Below, in pieces: positions 26,236-34,652 of a DNA stretch of 64,000 bases; position 1 is the stretch's first letter; every line of letters begins with the position of its first letter. The DNA comes from Blautia parvula (lineage in GTDB: Bacteria > Bacillota > Clostridia > Lachnospirales > Lachnospiraceae), in NCBI RefSeq assembly GCF_020215665.1, contig NZ_CP084061.1:434001-498000 (forward strand), read 5' to 3'. The translations under genes and the position numbers were made by a program. Below the pieces are notes generated by a model. The model saw only the letters and a list, made by a program, of their open reading frames with translations, ran no database searches and was not told the origin of the DNA.

Positions 26236-27600
26236 ATGATTAACATTTTTGAAGTAAATGAGACCAACAAAATGATAGAGCAGGAAAATCTGGATGTGCG
26301 TACCATTACCATGGGAATCAGCCTTCTGGACTGCATAGATTCTGACCTGCAGCAGGTGAACAGAAAAATCTACGACAAGATCACCACCCTGGCAAGAAAC
26401 CTGGTGAAGACCGGTGACGAGATTTCCGGAGAGTACGGAATCCCTGTTGTGAACAAGCGAATCTCTGTAACCCCCATTGCGCTGGTGGGCGGTGCGGCCT
26501 GCAAAGCGCCGGAGGATTTTGTGACTCTGGCAGAGACTCTGGATCGGGCAGCAAAAGAAGTGGGAGTGAACTTCATCGGCGGCTACTCTGCGCTTGTGTC
26601 AAAAGGTATGACAAAGGCGGACGAGATGCTGATCCGCTCCATCCCGGAAGCCCTGGCAGCCACAGAGAGAGTCTGCAGTTCCATCAACCTTGGCTCCTCC
26701 AAGACAGGCATCAACATGGATGCTGTGAAGCTTATGGGAGAAATCGTTCTTGCTACTGCCCAGGCGACCAGGGAGCAGGATTCCCTGGGATGTGCCAAAC
26801 TGGTGGTATTCTGCAACGCCCCGGATGACAATCCGTTCATGGCAGGCGCTTTCCACGGTGTGACAGAGGCGGATGCCATTATCAATGTGGGTGTTTCCGG
26901 ACCCGGTGTTGTGAAGACAGCCCTGGAAAAAGTGCGGGGAAAAGATTTTGAGGTGCTCTGCGAGACCATCAAGAAAACGGCCTTTAAAGTAACACGCGTG
27001 GGACAGCTGGTAGCCCAGGAGGCATCCAAGCGCCTGGGGATTCCCTTCGGCATCGTGGATCTGTCACTGGCACCCACTCCGGCCATCGGGGACAGTGTGG
27101 CAGATATTCTCCATGAGATTGGTGTGGAATATGCAGGTGCCCCAGGTACCACAGCAGCCCTTGCGCTTTTAAATGACCAGGTGAAAAAAGGCGGCGTTAT
27201 GGCATCCTCCTATGTGGGCGGTTTAAGCGGTGCCTTCATTCCGGTCAGCGAGGACCAGGGAATGATCGATGCGGTCAATGCCAATGCCCTTACCATAGAG
27301 AAGCTGGAAGCCATGACCTGTGTCTGCTCTGTGGGGCTGGATATGATCGCCATTCCGGGAGACACCAAAGCCAGCACCATTGCCGGCATCATTGCGGATG
27401 AATGTGCCATCGGTATGGTGAACCAGAAGACAACGGCTGTCCGTTTGATTCCGGTTATCGGAAAAGGTGTGGGAGAGACTGTGGAATTCGGAGGACTTCT
27501 GGGTTATGCACCGATCATGCCGGTCAATCCGTATTCCTGTGAAGCGTTTGTAAACAGAGGCGGAAGGATTCCGGCTCCTATCCACAGCTTTAAAAATTAG
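26236..27600 (+). CDS. PFL-like family protein (DUF711/UPF0210)
   Basis: The 454-residue protein matches the DUF711 family, which has a fold related to pyruvate formate-lyase and ribonucleotide reductase but no known reaction. It is about the normal family length. Recognisable parts include [14 protein letters not shown] near residue 27, [14 protein letters not shown] near 152 and [13 protein letters not shown] near 363. Always-paired with the small ACT protein upstream in many genomes, which suggests amino acid-related regulation. No glycyl radical motif was seen at the C-terminus. Confidence 0.9.
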   Translation: MINIFEVNETNKMIEQENLDVRTITMGISLLDCIDSDLQQVNRKIYDKITTLARNLVKTGDEISGEYGIPVVNKRISVTPIALVGGAACKAPEDFVTLAETLDRAAKEVGVNFIGGYSALVSKGMTKADEMLIRSIPEALAATERVCSSINLGSSKTGINMDAVKLMGEIVLATAQATREQDSLGCAKLVVFCNAPDDNPFMAGAFHGVTEADAIINVGVSGPGVVKTALEKVRGKDFEVLCETIKKTAFKVTRVGQLVAQEASKRLGIPFGIVDLSLAPTPAIGDSVADILHEIGVEYAGAPGTTAALALLNDQVKKGGVMASSYVGGLSGAFIPVSEDQGMIDAVNANALTIEKLEAMTCVCSVGLDMIAIPGDTKASTIAGIIADECAIGMVNQKTTAVRLIPVIGKGVGETVEFGGLLGYAPIMPVNPYSCEAFVNRGGRIPAPIHSFKN

Positions 27601-27610
27601 AGAAATAGTC

Positions 27611-27650
27611 AGGCCGTGTTCCGGTTGTGGAATGCGGTCTTTTTTTGTTT
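27611..27650 (+). terminator. Terminator after the DUF711 gene
   Basis: GGCCGTGTTCC and GGAATGCGGTC pair, with G-U pairs, around GGTTGT, and a run of seven Ts follows (27640-27646). Confidence 0.75.
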
Positions 27651-27660
27651 CTAAGCGGAC

Positions 27661-27840
27661 GTCACCCGGTCCCTGGCATCTCTCACGCAAACACCCGCAA
27701 CGCTCAGCCGAGCTAACCGTTAACTACAACTAAGAGCACTCGGGAGAGCCCTCGTGTCTAAGTTTCCGTAAACGGTGGATCTCGTCTTCGCTAAAGACGC
27801 GGGTAAATGTTTGCGTGAGAGATGCCAGGGACCGGGTGAC
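27661..27840 (+). repeat. Structured dispersed repeat, copy 3
   Basis: This 180-bp copy has a perfect 33-bp terminal stem (27661-27693 with 27808-27840). Compared with copy 1 its stem differs at two positions and both are compensated on the other arm. Its inner hairpin is CAC-TC-GGG-AGAG-CCC-TC-GTG where copies 1 and 2 have CGT/ACG, again compensated, while the 2x2 TC/TC internal loop is kept. The third arm CGTCTT/AAGACG is fully paired here. It lies between a terminator and the feo promoter, in the same direction as both neighbours. Confidence 0.88.
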
Positions 27841-27906
27841 TGTGTACTGGAGGAACTTGTAGAAAAAAGAACTTGTGCAAATAGGAAAAATAAGTAAAAA
27901 AATATA

Positions 27907-27936
27907 TTGACAAAATGTGTTAGTGTGTGCTAACTT
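27907..27936 (+). promoter_or_regulatory. Promoter of the feo operon
   Basis: TTGACA (27907-27912) and TAACTT (27931-27936) are 18 bp apart. The -10 region lies inside the first GTTAG-N6-CTAAC palindrome, which fits iron-dependent repression. Confidence 0.65.
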
Positions 27937-27959
27937 ATAGTTAGTTAGAAAAAGCTAAC
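27919..27959. promoter_or_regulatory. Two identical-architecture operators of the feo operon
   Basis: GTTAG-TGTGTG-CTAAC (27919-27934) and GTTAG-AAAAAG-CTAAC (27944-27959) have the same 5-bp arms and 6-bp centre and start 25 bp apart. The arms resemble half sites of DtxR/IdeR-family metalloregulators (TTAG...CTAA). A third copy is found before feoB. I infer an Fe(II)-dependent repressor; its gene is not in the window. Confidence 0.78.
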
Positions 27960-27993
27960 TGTAAGGATGATGGAAAATTAAGGAGTGATGAAA

Positions 27994-28203
27994 ATGCCTT
28001 TGACTATGGCTTCAGCAGGAGAAACAAAGCAGATCAAAAAAGTGGGCGGCAAAGAAGAAGTGAGACGCCATCTGGAGAATCTCGGCTTTGTGACAGGAAC
28101 AGACGTAACGGTGGTTTCCCGGTTAGGCGGAAACGTGATCGTCAGTGTAAAGGATTCCAGAGTTGCCATCAGCAGTGAGATGGCCAACAGGATCCTGGTT
28201 TGA
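27994..28203 (+). CDS. feoA: FeoA family ferrous iron transport protein (first)
   Basis: FeoA is a small SH3-like cytoplasmic protein that assists FeoB in Fe(II) uptake. This 69-residue product contains the FeoA pattern VRRHLENLGFVTGTDVTVVSR and ends with AISSEMANRILV. GTG and ATG codons at 27985 and 27988 are too close to the AAGGAG site at 27980-27985; the ATG at 27994 is correctly spaced and begins MPLTMASAGE, so it was chosen. Confidence 0.9.
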   Translation: MPLTMASAGETKQIKKVGGKEEVRRHLENLGFVTGTDVTVVSRLGGNVIVSVKDSRVAISSEMANRILV

Positions 28204-28269
28204 TAGAAATAGATGTAAGCCGTACCTTATAACGGGCGTGGTGATGTAGAAAGAGGAGGATATGCAGAC

Positions 28270-28491
28270 ATGGAAACACTGCGGAATGTAAAATGCGGAC
28301 AGAGCGTCAGGGTGGTTAAACTGCACGGGGAAGGCGCTGTAAAACGCCGGATCATGGATATGGGGATCACCAAGGGCACAGATGTCTATGTGAGAAAAGT
28401 AGCGCCCTTCGGCGATCCGGTAGAAGTGACGGTGAGAGGCTATGAACTTTCCCTGCGGAAAGCAGACGCAGAGATGATCGAGATTCAGTAG
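28270..28491 (+). CDS. feoA: FeoA family ferrous iron transport protein (second)
   Basis: A second FeoA-like protein of 73 residues with CGQSVRVVKLHGEGAVKRR, MDMGITKGTDVYVRKVAPFG and a final GYELSLRKADAEMIEI. It differs clearly from the first copy, so it is not a recent duplicate. Two FeoA proteins before FeoB are common in Clostridia and may form a hetero-complex. Ribosome binding site AGAGGAGGA. Confidence 0.92.
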   Translation: METLRNVKCGQSVRVVKLHGEGAVKRRIMDMGITKGTDVYVRKVAPFGDPVEVTVRGYELSLRKADAEMIEIQ

Positions 28492-28537
28492 ATAAGCTGC
28501 CCGCCAAAACGGCCGCAGCATTTTTTTAGGATTTATG

Positions 28538-28553
28538 GTTAGAGGCTTCTAAC
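28538..28553. promoter_or_regulatory. Third GTTAG-N6-CTAAC palindrome, before feoB
   Basis: GTTAG-AGGCTT-CTAAC at 28538-28553 repeats the two operators upstream of feoA and is extended by one more pair (GG/CC). It lies 33 bp before the feoB start, inside the operon, so it may give feoB a separate iron-controlled step. Confidence 0.7.
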
Positions 28554-28585
28554 CGTATTTTTTGGAAATAGAGGAGGAAGAGAGA

Positions 28586-30778
28586 ATGTCAGTAAAAATT
28601 GCGCTTGCCGGCAACCCAAACTGTGGCAAGACCACACTGTTCAATGCGTTGACAGGGTCCAATCAGTTTGTGGGAAACTGGCCCGGTGTTACAGTAGAGA
28701 AGAAGGAAGGAAAACTGAAGGGAAACAAGGATGTAGTCATCATGGACCTTCCGGGAATTTATTCCCTGTCCCCTTACACACTGGAGGAAGTGGTAGCCAG
28801 AAATTATCTGATCACAGAACGCCCTGACGCCATACTGAATATTGTGGATGGCACGAACCTGGAGAGAAACCTGTATTTGTCCACCCAGCTTATGGAGCTT
28901 GGCATCCCTGTCATTATGGCAGTGAACATGATGGATGTGGTGGCGAAAAACGGAGACATCATTCAGATCGGTGAACTGTCCGGACAGCTCGGCTGTGAAG
29001 TGGTAGAAATCTCTGCTCTGAAGGGAACCGGTATCCGGGAAGCCGCAGACAAGGCTGTGCGCATTGCCGAAAAGAAAAGCGCAGGCGCCCCGGTCCACAG
29101 ATTCCAGAAGCGTGTGGAAGAAGCCCTGGATGAGATCGAGTCTTTGCTGGACGGCAATATCCCGGAAGAACAGAGACGTTTTTACGCGGTAAAGCTGTTT
29201 GAGAGAGATCATAAGATCGGCGAGACCATATCCGGCCTGCCGGACGTGGAAACCATCGTCGCTTCCGTGGAAAAAGATTTGGACGATGATTCCGAGAGCA
29301 TTATCACCAATGAGAGATACACGTACATAGGAGCTGTTGTAAAAAAAGCGTATATCAAAAAGAGCAGGGGAAAAATGACCACCTCAGATAAGATTGACGG
29401 AATTGTCACAAACCGTTTCCTCGGCCTTCCCATCTTCTTTCTCGTCATGGCACTGGTGTATTATGTGTCCGTCTCCACTGTGGGCGGATGGGCCACAGAC
29501 TGGGTGAACGACGGGGTATTCGCTGACGGGTGGAATTTCCTGGGATTCTCCTCCCTGCATGTTCCTGCCATACCCGAACTGCTGAATAACGGACTGGAAG
29601 CTGTTCACTGCGCGGCATGGCTTCAGAGCCTGATCGTGGACGGCATTGTTGCCGGTGTAGGCGCCGTACTGGGATTCGTGCCGCAGATGCTGGTGCTGTT
29701 TCTCTTCCTGGCATTCCTGGAGGGATGCGGATATATGGCACGTGTGGCTTTTATCATGGACCGTATTTTCCGTAAATTCGGTCTTTCCGGGAAATCCTTC
29801 ATTCCCATGCTGATTGGCACAGGATGCGGGGTTCCGGGAATCATGGCATCAAGGACCATTGAAAATGACAGAGACCGGAAGATGACCATTATGACCACCA
29901 CATTCATTCCGTGCAGCGCGAAACTGCCTATTATCGCGCTTATCGCAGGTGCTATCTTCGGCGGGGCCTGGTGGGTGGCGCCCAGTGCGTATATTGCAGG
30001 TGTTCTGGCTGTCATCTGCTCCGGCATCATTCTGAAAAAGACCAGAAAATTCTCCGGAGATCCGGCGCCTTTCGTTATGGAGCTTCCTACATACCATATG
30101 CCCACTGTGGGAAATGTCCTGCGCAGCATGTGGGAGAGAGGCTGGTCCTTCATTAAAAAAGCAGGCACGGTGATTCTTCTCTCTACTATCTTTATCTGGT
30201 TCACACAGGGATTTGGTTTCGAGAATGGTTCTTTCGGTATGGTGGAGGATATGGAGAACTCCCTGCTGGCAGGTATCGGAAGAGGCATCTCCTGGCTGTT
30301 CATCCCCCTTGGATGGGGAGACTGGAAAGCCGCAGTGGCAGCAGTTTCCGGACTGGTGGCAAAAGAGAATGTGGTCGGCACTTTTGGTATCCTCTATGGC
30401 TTTGCCGAGGTGGCAGAAGACGGTGCTGAGATATGGGGGACACTGGCAGGCAGCTTCACAGCAGCTGCAGCTTACTCTTTCCTGGTATTTAACCTTCTGT
30501 GCGCGCCCTGCTTTGCGGCGATGGGAGCGATCAAACGGGAGATGAACAATGGAGGCTGGTTCTGGTTTGCCATTGGATACCAGACACTGCTGGCTTACTG
30601 CTCCTCCCTGGTTGTTTACCAGATCGGACATCTGCTGGAGGGCGGAGCCTTCGGTATAGGTACTGCGGCGGCGATCCTGGTTGTGGTATTCTTCCTGTAT
30701 ATGCTGTTCAGACCGTATAAGGAAAAAGGAGATACATGGAACATAAAAATGAAAACAGGGAAGGCAGTGAAGGCATAA
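28586..30778 (+). CDS. feoB: Ferrous iron transporter FeoB
   Basis: FeoB imports Fe(II) through the cytoplasmic membrane, gated by an N-terminal GTPase. In this 730-residue protein the G-domain has G1 GNPNCGKTT at 9-17, G3 DLPG at about 54-57 and G4 NMMD at about 115-118. A helical linker follows to about 270, then the membrane domain with the paired Gate regions, visible as GYMARVAFIMDRIFRKFGLSG and GTGCGVPGIMASRT. The TTG at 28562 would add eight residues before the GAGGAGG ribosome binding site, so the ATG at 28586 is the true start. Confidence 0.96.
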   Translation: MSVKIALAGNPNCGKTTLFNALTGSNQFVGNWPGVTVEKKEGKLKGNKDVVIMDLPGIYSLSPYTLEEVVARNYLITERPDAILNIVDGTNLERNLYLSTQLMELGIPVIMAVNMMDVVAKNGDIIQIGELSGQLGCEVVEISALKGTGIREAADKAVRIAEKKSAGAPVHRFQKRVEEALDEIESLLDGNIPEEQRRFYAVKLFERDHKIGETISGLPDVETIVASVEKDLDDDSESIITNERYTYIGAVVKKAYIKKSRGKMTTSDKIDGIVTNRFLGLPIFFLVMALVYYVSVSTVGGWATDWVNDGVFADGWNFLGFSSLHVPAIPELLNNGLEAVHCAAWLQSLIVDGIVAGVGAVLGFVPQMLVLFLFLAFLEGCGYMARVAFIMDRIFRKFGLSGKSFIPMLIGTGCGVPGIMASRTIENDRDRKMTIMTTTFIPCSAKLPIIALIAGAIFGGAWWVAPSAYIAGVLAVICSGIILKKTRKFSGDPAPFVMELPTYHMPTVGNVLRSMWERGWSFIKKAGTVILLSTIFIWFTQGFGFENGSFGMVEDMENSLLAGIGRGISWLFIPLGWGDWKAAVAAVSGLVAKENVVGTFGILYGFAEVAEDGAEIWGTLAGSFTAAAAYSFLVFNLLCAPCFAAMGAIKREMNNGGWFWFAIGYQTLLAYCSSLVVYQIGHLLEGGAFGIGTAAAILVVVFFLYMLFRPYKEKGDTWNIKMKTGKAVKA

Positions 30779-30807
30779 GTGCCTCCTGTCCCGCCCGGAA
30801 AGGTAAG

Positions 30808-30972
30808 ATGAATATGAATGCTGGAACAATCCTGGTTCTGCTGGTCCTGCTCTGTATAGTGGGGCTGGTCGTGAGAAAAATCGTGAAAGACAAAAAGGCC
30901 GGCAAAACATGCGGAAGCTGCAGTGGAAACTGCAGCTGCTGCCATGGGGCAGCAGAGCAGAAAATAAAATAG
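30808..30972 (+). CDS. Small FeoB-associated Cys-rich membrane protein
   Basis: The 54-residue product has one membrane helix (about residues 5-26, TILVLLVLLCIVGLVVRKI) and a cytoplasmic tail with CGSCSGNCSCC (about 36-46). This matches the short FeoB-associated cysteine-rich family that occupies the FeoC position in Firmicutes, possibly binding iron or an Fe-S cluster. The frame opens at 30736 inside feoB, but the ATG at 30808 follows GGAAAGG and gives the compact form. Confidence 0.82.
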   Translation: MNMNAGTILVLLVLLCIVGLVVRKIVKDKKAGKTCGSCSGNCSCCHGAAEQKIK

Positions 30973-30994
30973 AAGTGCGGATGCAGATTGCAGA

Positions 30995-32245
30995 TCAAAG
31001 GATAACGGGAGACTTTTGTATATCATTTACAAAGGCTGTCCCGTTTTTCTGTGCGCGCACGGTGCTGTACAGATTGGAGGCAAACAGATCCTGTTCAAAT
31101 CTTTTTGCAGACTGCGGGGCAAGAAGTTTTCCGTAATCCGCGGCCTTGGTGACAAGGGGCATATCCGCATTTGCCTTAATCTCTTTTAAGAGTCCTCCGG
31201 CGTTCTTACGGAACCCCAGAATCCGTGCGTAGGAGGCTTTCGGGGGACAGCCCTTTTCTGCCTTTATGCCCAGAAGCACATGGAGAAGCGCGCGGTTTAT
31301 GCGGGTGTAAGTCAGCTCACGCGTCTTAAGAAGTGCGGAAAACTGAGAATAACTGTGAAATTCGTTTAGGTGCGCGTGTATGCGCCTTGCAAGCTCCGGG
31401 GACATATCGGAATATGCGGCCAGCTCTTTCGGGGAAAGCCGCATAAGCTGATAGCAGAGCAGCAGGGAAAAATCATCCTCCCACACAGGAGCCTCCGCGG
31501 ACAGGCGCCTGGCTGTAAGAAGGGCGGAGGACTCCGGCATGGCCCCTGCAAGGAGTTTGGACCAGTGGACGGATTCTGTCCTTTTTTCCGTATCGTTATC
31601 CCGTATAAGCTTCCGCACTGCAGTGGCGCTGGAATAGGAATCGGTGAGAGCGTCGTCGTGATACCCGGCCCCGGCACGTTTCAGGGCAGTCGGCTGTATG
31701 CTGCTGCCGGCCCTTTTGAGAGCCTTGATATACTCCAGGCCCAGAATATTGTTGGGGAAATCCAAAAGCTCCGGCAGAAGTCCCGGATGGTTCAGGGCAC
31801 CCACTGCTTCCCTGCGCGCTGCGGGAAAAGAGTACCCCTTTTTTAAGAGGGAGCGAAGCTGCTCCCGGTAGGCATCACTTTCCTGTAAAAGCACTTCGGC
31901 GCAGGAAAGGAGCGCCTGCGTATCCCCGGTTTCACTGCCAAAAGAGAGCGCATTTACACATCCAAGCTGCTCCAGAATCGAGACAGCACCCCAGGCAAAA
32001 GATTCCGCGCTGGCACATGCATTTGCGGCGGGAAGCTCCAGCACCAGATCAGCGCCCCCAAGAAGCGCCGCCTCTGTGCGCAGATACTTGTCAAACAGGG
32101 CGGGAGCGCCCCTTTGGACAAAGTCTCCGCTCATGACCACAACAAGATAGTCCGCATCTGTAAGTTCTCTGGCTTTTTCCAAGTGATAGGCATGGCCTTT
32201 ATGAAAAGGATTGTATTCAGCTACTATGCCGGTGATTCTGCTCAT
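30995..32245 (-). CDS. tmcAL: tRNA(Met) cytidine acetate ligase TmcAL
   Basis: TmcAL makes N4-acetylcytidine at the wobble base of elongator tRNA-Met using acetate and ATP. The 416-residue protein starts with GIVAEYNPFHKGHAYHLEKA, the HxGH nucleotidyltransferase signature, followed by VVVMSGDFVQRGAPALFDK and LGGADLVLELP, all typical of the YlbM/TmcAL family and near its usual length. It converges on the feo operon with only 22 bp between the stops. The acetate-using enzyme is next to ackA but transcribed away from it. Confidence 0.92.
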   Translation of the reverse strand: MSRITGIVAEYNPFHKGHAYHLEKARELTDADYLVVVMSGDFVQRGAPALFDKYLRTEAALLGGADLVLELPAANACASAESFAWGAVSILEQLGCVNALSFGSETGDTQALLSCAEVLLQESDAYREQLRSLLKKGYSFPAARREAVGALNHPGLLPELLDFPNNILGLEYIKALKRAGSSIQPTALKRAGAGYHDDALTDSYSSATAVRKLIRDNDTEKRTESVHWSKLLAGAMPESSALLTARRLSAEAPVWEDDFSLLLCYQLMRLSPKELAAYSDMSPELARRIHAHLNEFHSYSQFSALLKTRELTYTRINRALLHVLLGIKAEKGCPPKASYARILGFRKNAGGLLKEIKANADMPLVTKAADYGKLLAPQSAKRFEQDLFASNLYSTVRAQKNGTAFVNDIQKSPVIL

Positions 32246-32509
32246 ATGATTTTTCGTTTCCCTTCTGGTGATTGCTGCATTGGTCCGTTCAGGTCTGCGT
32301 CTTTTTGACCGTGCGATGCCTATAATATAACAAAATCATCCGCTGCAGACAACTGTTTACATGCATATTATGAAAAAATGTTTTGAAAAGAATACAAAAT
32401 TTCTCCGTAAATTTCCCAGGTACCCTTGTACCATTTTTTGAAAAGATGTATAATGATACCAAACGTGGTCATTTTGGCCGCGAAGATGTATGATAACGGA
32501 GGAAAAAAC
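32246..32509. other. Divergent intergenic region tmcAL/ackA
   Basis: This AT-rich gap contains the ackA promoter near its right side. GGTAC (32419-32423) and GTACC (32428-32432) form an inverted repeat around CCTT that overlaps the -35 box and could bind a regulator. No gene is visible. Confidence 0.6.
32426..32454 (+). promoter_or_regulatory. Promoter of ackA
   Basis: TTGTAC (32426-32431) and TATAAT (32449-32454) are 17 bp apart, 56 bp ahead of the ackA start codon. Confidence 0.82.
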
Positions 32510-33712
32510 ATGAACGTATTAGTAGTAAACTGCGGAAGTTCATCCCTGAAATTCCAGTTAATCAATTCTGACACAGAAGAAGTGGCCGCAAAAGGCTTAT
32601 GCGAACGTATCGGTATCGACGGAAGACTGGTTTACCAGCCCACAGGCGGTGAGAAAGAGACAACAGAAGCAGCAATGCCAACACATACAGAGGCCATCAA
32701 AATGGTTTTGGACGCTTTGGTCAATCCGAAAACAGGCGTATTAAAGAGTCTGGATGAAGTGGAAGCCATCGGACACCGTGTCCTGCACGGCGGCGCCAAA
32801 ATCTCTGACTCCTGTATTATCAATGACGAGGTGATCTCTGTTATTGAAGAGTGCTGTGACCTTGGACCTCTGCACAACCCTGCAAACTTAATGGGTATCC
32901 GTGCATGTATGGAGCTGATGCCGGGCAAACCAAACGTAGCTGTATTCGACACCGCTTTCCATCAGACTATGCCGGAAAAAGCATACATGTATGCGATTCC
33001 GTACAAATATTATGACAAATACAAAGTCCGCAAATACGGTTTCCACGGAACCTCTCATCGTTTCGTATCCAAAGAGACCATTAAATTCCTGGGACTTGAC
33101 CCGGACAACTCCAAAGTGATCGTAGCTCATTTAGGAAACGGTTCCTCCATCAGCGCTGTTGTGAACGGCAAATGTGTGGATACCAGCATGGGCCTGACTC
33201 CTCTGGAAGGTCTTGTTATGGGTACACGTTCCGGAGACCTGGACCCGGCTGTTTTAGAGTTCATCTGCGGAAAAGAAAACATTGATGTAAAAGAGATGGT
33301 ACGCATCCTGAACAAAGAATCCGGTCTGTTAGGTCTGTCAAAAGGCCTGTCCAGCGACTTCCGTGACTTAAACGAAGCCAGAGAGCAGGGCAACCCGGAT
33401 GCCAAGAGAGCTGTTGACTGCCTGTGCTACCGCATTGTAAAATACATCGGTTCCTACGTTGCAGCCATGAACGGCGTGGACGCCATCGCTTTCACCGGCG
33501 GTATCGGCGAGAACGCTATTCCGGTTCGTGAGACAGTTGTGAAGAGCCTTTCCTACCTGGGAATCACTCTGGACGAGGAAGCAAACCAGAAACGCGGTGA
33601 GAACATGATTATCTCCACAGCAGATTCCAAAGTGAAAGTTGCCGTAGTTCCCACCAACGAAGAGCTTGCAATCTGTCAGGAAACAGCAGAATTAGTTAAG
33701 AATCAGAAATAA
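32510..33712 (+). CDS. ackA: Acetate kinase
   Basis: AckA converts acetyl phosphate and ADP to acetate and ATP, a main energy step of fermentation. The 400-residue protein begins VLVVNCGSSSLKFQL (signature 1), with HRVLHGGAKISDS, VFDTAFHQTMPEKAYMY, HLGNGSSISAV and TGGIGENAIPVRE in the expected order. The start ATG follows GGAGGAAAAAAC; an upstream ATG at 32426 lies in the promoter and is rejected. The usual partner pta is not next to it. The very even codon choice (many AAC, GGC, CTG) suggests high expression. Confidence 0.97.
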   Translation: MNVLVVNCGSSSLKFQLINSDTEEVAAKGLCERIGIDGRLVYQPTGGEKETTEAAMPTHTEAIKMVLDALVNPKTGVLKSLDEVEAIGHRVLHGGAKISDSCIINDEVISVIEECCDLGPLHNPANLMGIRACMELMPGKPNVAVFDTAFHQTMPEKAYMYAIPYKYYDKYKVRKYGFHGTSHRFVSKETIKFLGLDPDNSKVIVAHLGNGSSISAVVNGKCVDTSMGLTPLEGLVMGTRSGDLDPAVLEFICGKENIDVKEMVRILNKESGLLGLSKGLSSDFRDLNEAREQGNPDAKRAVDCLCYRIVKYIGSYVAAMNGVDAIAFTGGIGENAIPVRETVVKSLSYLGITLDEEANQKRGENMIISTADSKVKVAVVPTNEELAICQETAELVKNQK

Positions 33713-33715
33713 TAG

Positions 33716-33744
33716 TTGACAAATAGAAAATCCCTATGTATAAT
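33716..33744 (+). promoter_or_regulatory. Promoter of yceD-rpmF
   Basis: TTGACA (33716-33721) and TATAAT (33739-33744) are both perfect and 17 bp apart, 27 bp before the start codon and directly after ackA. Confidence 0.92.
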
Positions 33745-33770
33745 TTACTAGGTGTGATTAGGAGACTATT

Positions 33771-34298
33771 ATGCTAATTGATTTATCAGAAATTTTATCC
33801 CTGGAAGGAAAGACACAGGTCATAGAAGCACCTGTTTCCATGGATTCCTTTCAATCGAAACTGGGCAGCTTTCCTGTGAAGGACAAAGAGCCAGTGATTC
33901 TTACAATTACGAATACCGGCAAAAAGGTTCTGCACCTGGAAGCAAGAGGCAGTGTGACTCTGTCCATTCCCTGTGACCGCTGTTTAAAAGAGGTCCCGGT
34001 GGACTTTCCCTTTGCACTGGAAAGAGATATGGATATGAAGGTTTCGGAGGAAGACAGGATAAAAGACTTAGATGAAATTAATTATGTCACAGGTTGTAGC
34101 CTGGATGTTGAGCAGTTAGTGCATAATGAGATTTTAATCCGTTGGCCTTTACGGGTCCTGTGTCAAGAGGACTGCAAGGGAATCTGCAGCCATTGCGGCA
34201 AAGATTTAAATGACGGCCCCTGTTCCTGTGAGCAGGAAAGCCTCGATCCGAGAATGGCAGCAATCCGTGATATATTTAGCAAATTTAAGGAGGTGTAA
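33771..34298 (+). CDS. DUF177 (YceD) family protein
   Basis: The 175-residue protein belongs to DUF177/YceD, almost always encoded just before ribosomal protein L32 as here (2 bp gap). Members are linked to 23S rRNA accumulation and ribosome assembly. It shows the family-typical pair of cysteine motifs, CDRC near residue 65-68 and CKGICSHCGKDLNDGPC in the last third, which may bind zinc. Confidence 0.92.
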   Translation: MLIDLSEILSLEGKTQVIEAPVSMDSFQSKLGSFPVKDKEPVILTITNTGKKVLHLEARGSVTLSIPCDRCLKEVPVDFPFALERDMDMKVSEEDRIKDLDEINYVTGCSLDVEQLVHNEILIRWPLRVLCQEDCKGICSHCGKDLNDGPCSCEQESLDPRMAAIRDIFSKFKEV

Positions 34299-34300
34299 CT

Positions 34301-34486
34301 ATGTCCATCTGTCCAAAAAATAAAACTTCAAAAGCAAGAAGAGATAAAAGAAGAGCAAACTGGAAAATGAGCGCTCCGAACTTAGTAAAATGCAGCAAAT
34401 GTGGAGCTTTAATGATGCCACACAGAGTGTGCAAAGCTTGCGGAAGTTACAACAAAAAAGAAATCATCAAAATGGGTGAAGAATAA
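34301..34486 (+). CDS. rpmF: Ribosomal protein bL32
   Basis: The 61-residue product matches L32: basic N-terminus PKNKTSKARRDKRRANWKM and a zinc ribbon with CSKC (31-34) and CKAC (44-47). The four cysteines place it among zinc-dependent L32 forms. Ribosome binding site AGGAGGTG; terminator follows at 34499. Confidence 0.97.
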   Translation: MSICPKNKTSKARRDKRRANWKMSAPNLVKCSKCGALMMPHRVCKACGSYNKKEIIKMGEE

Positions 34487-34498
34487 TTCATGCATGAG

Positions 34499-34532
34499 AA
34501 AGGCCTTCTGGACAACCAGGAGGCCTTTTTTG
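34499..34532 (+). terminator. Terminator after rpmF
   Basis: AAGGCCTTCTGG (34500-34511) pairs with CCAGGAGGCCTT (34516-34527) around ACAA, followed by a T-run to 34531. Confidence 0.92.
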
Positions 34533-34652
34533 TAATATTTTTGTAATAAATTTATAAAAAACCTTGCGATTTATGTAAAAACAAGTTAATATAGAACTGG
34601 TATGACGTAGATTAGATGAAAACATTACATTTCTATTAAAGGAGGAAGATGG

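Noticed and set aside
27985-27993. GTG/ATG starts of the first feoA
   Set aside because: They lie within or right beside the ribosome binding site; ATG 27994 is correctly spaced.
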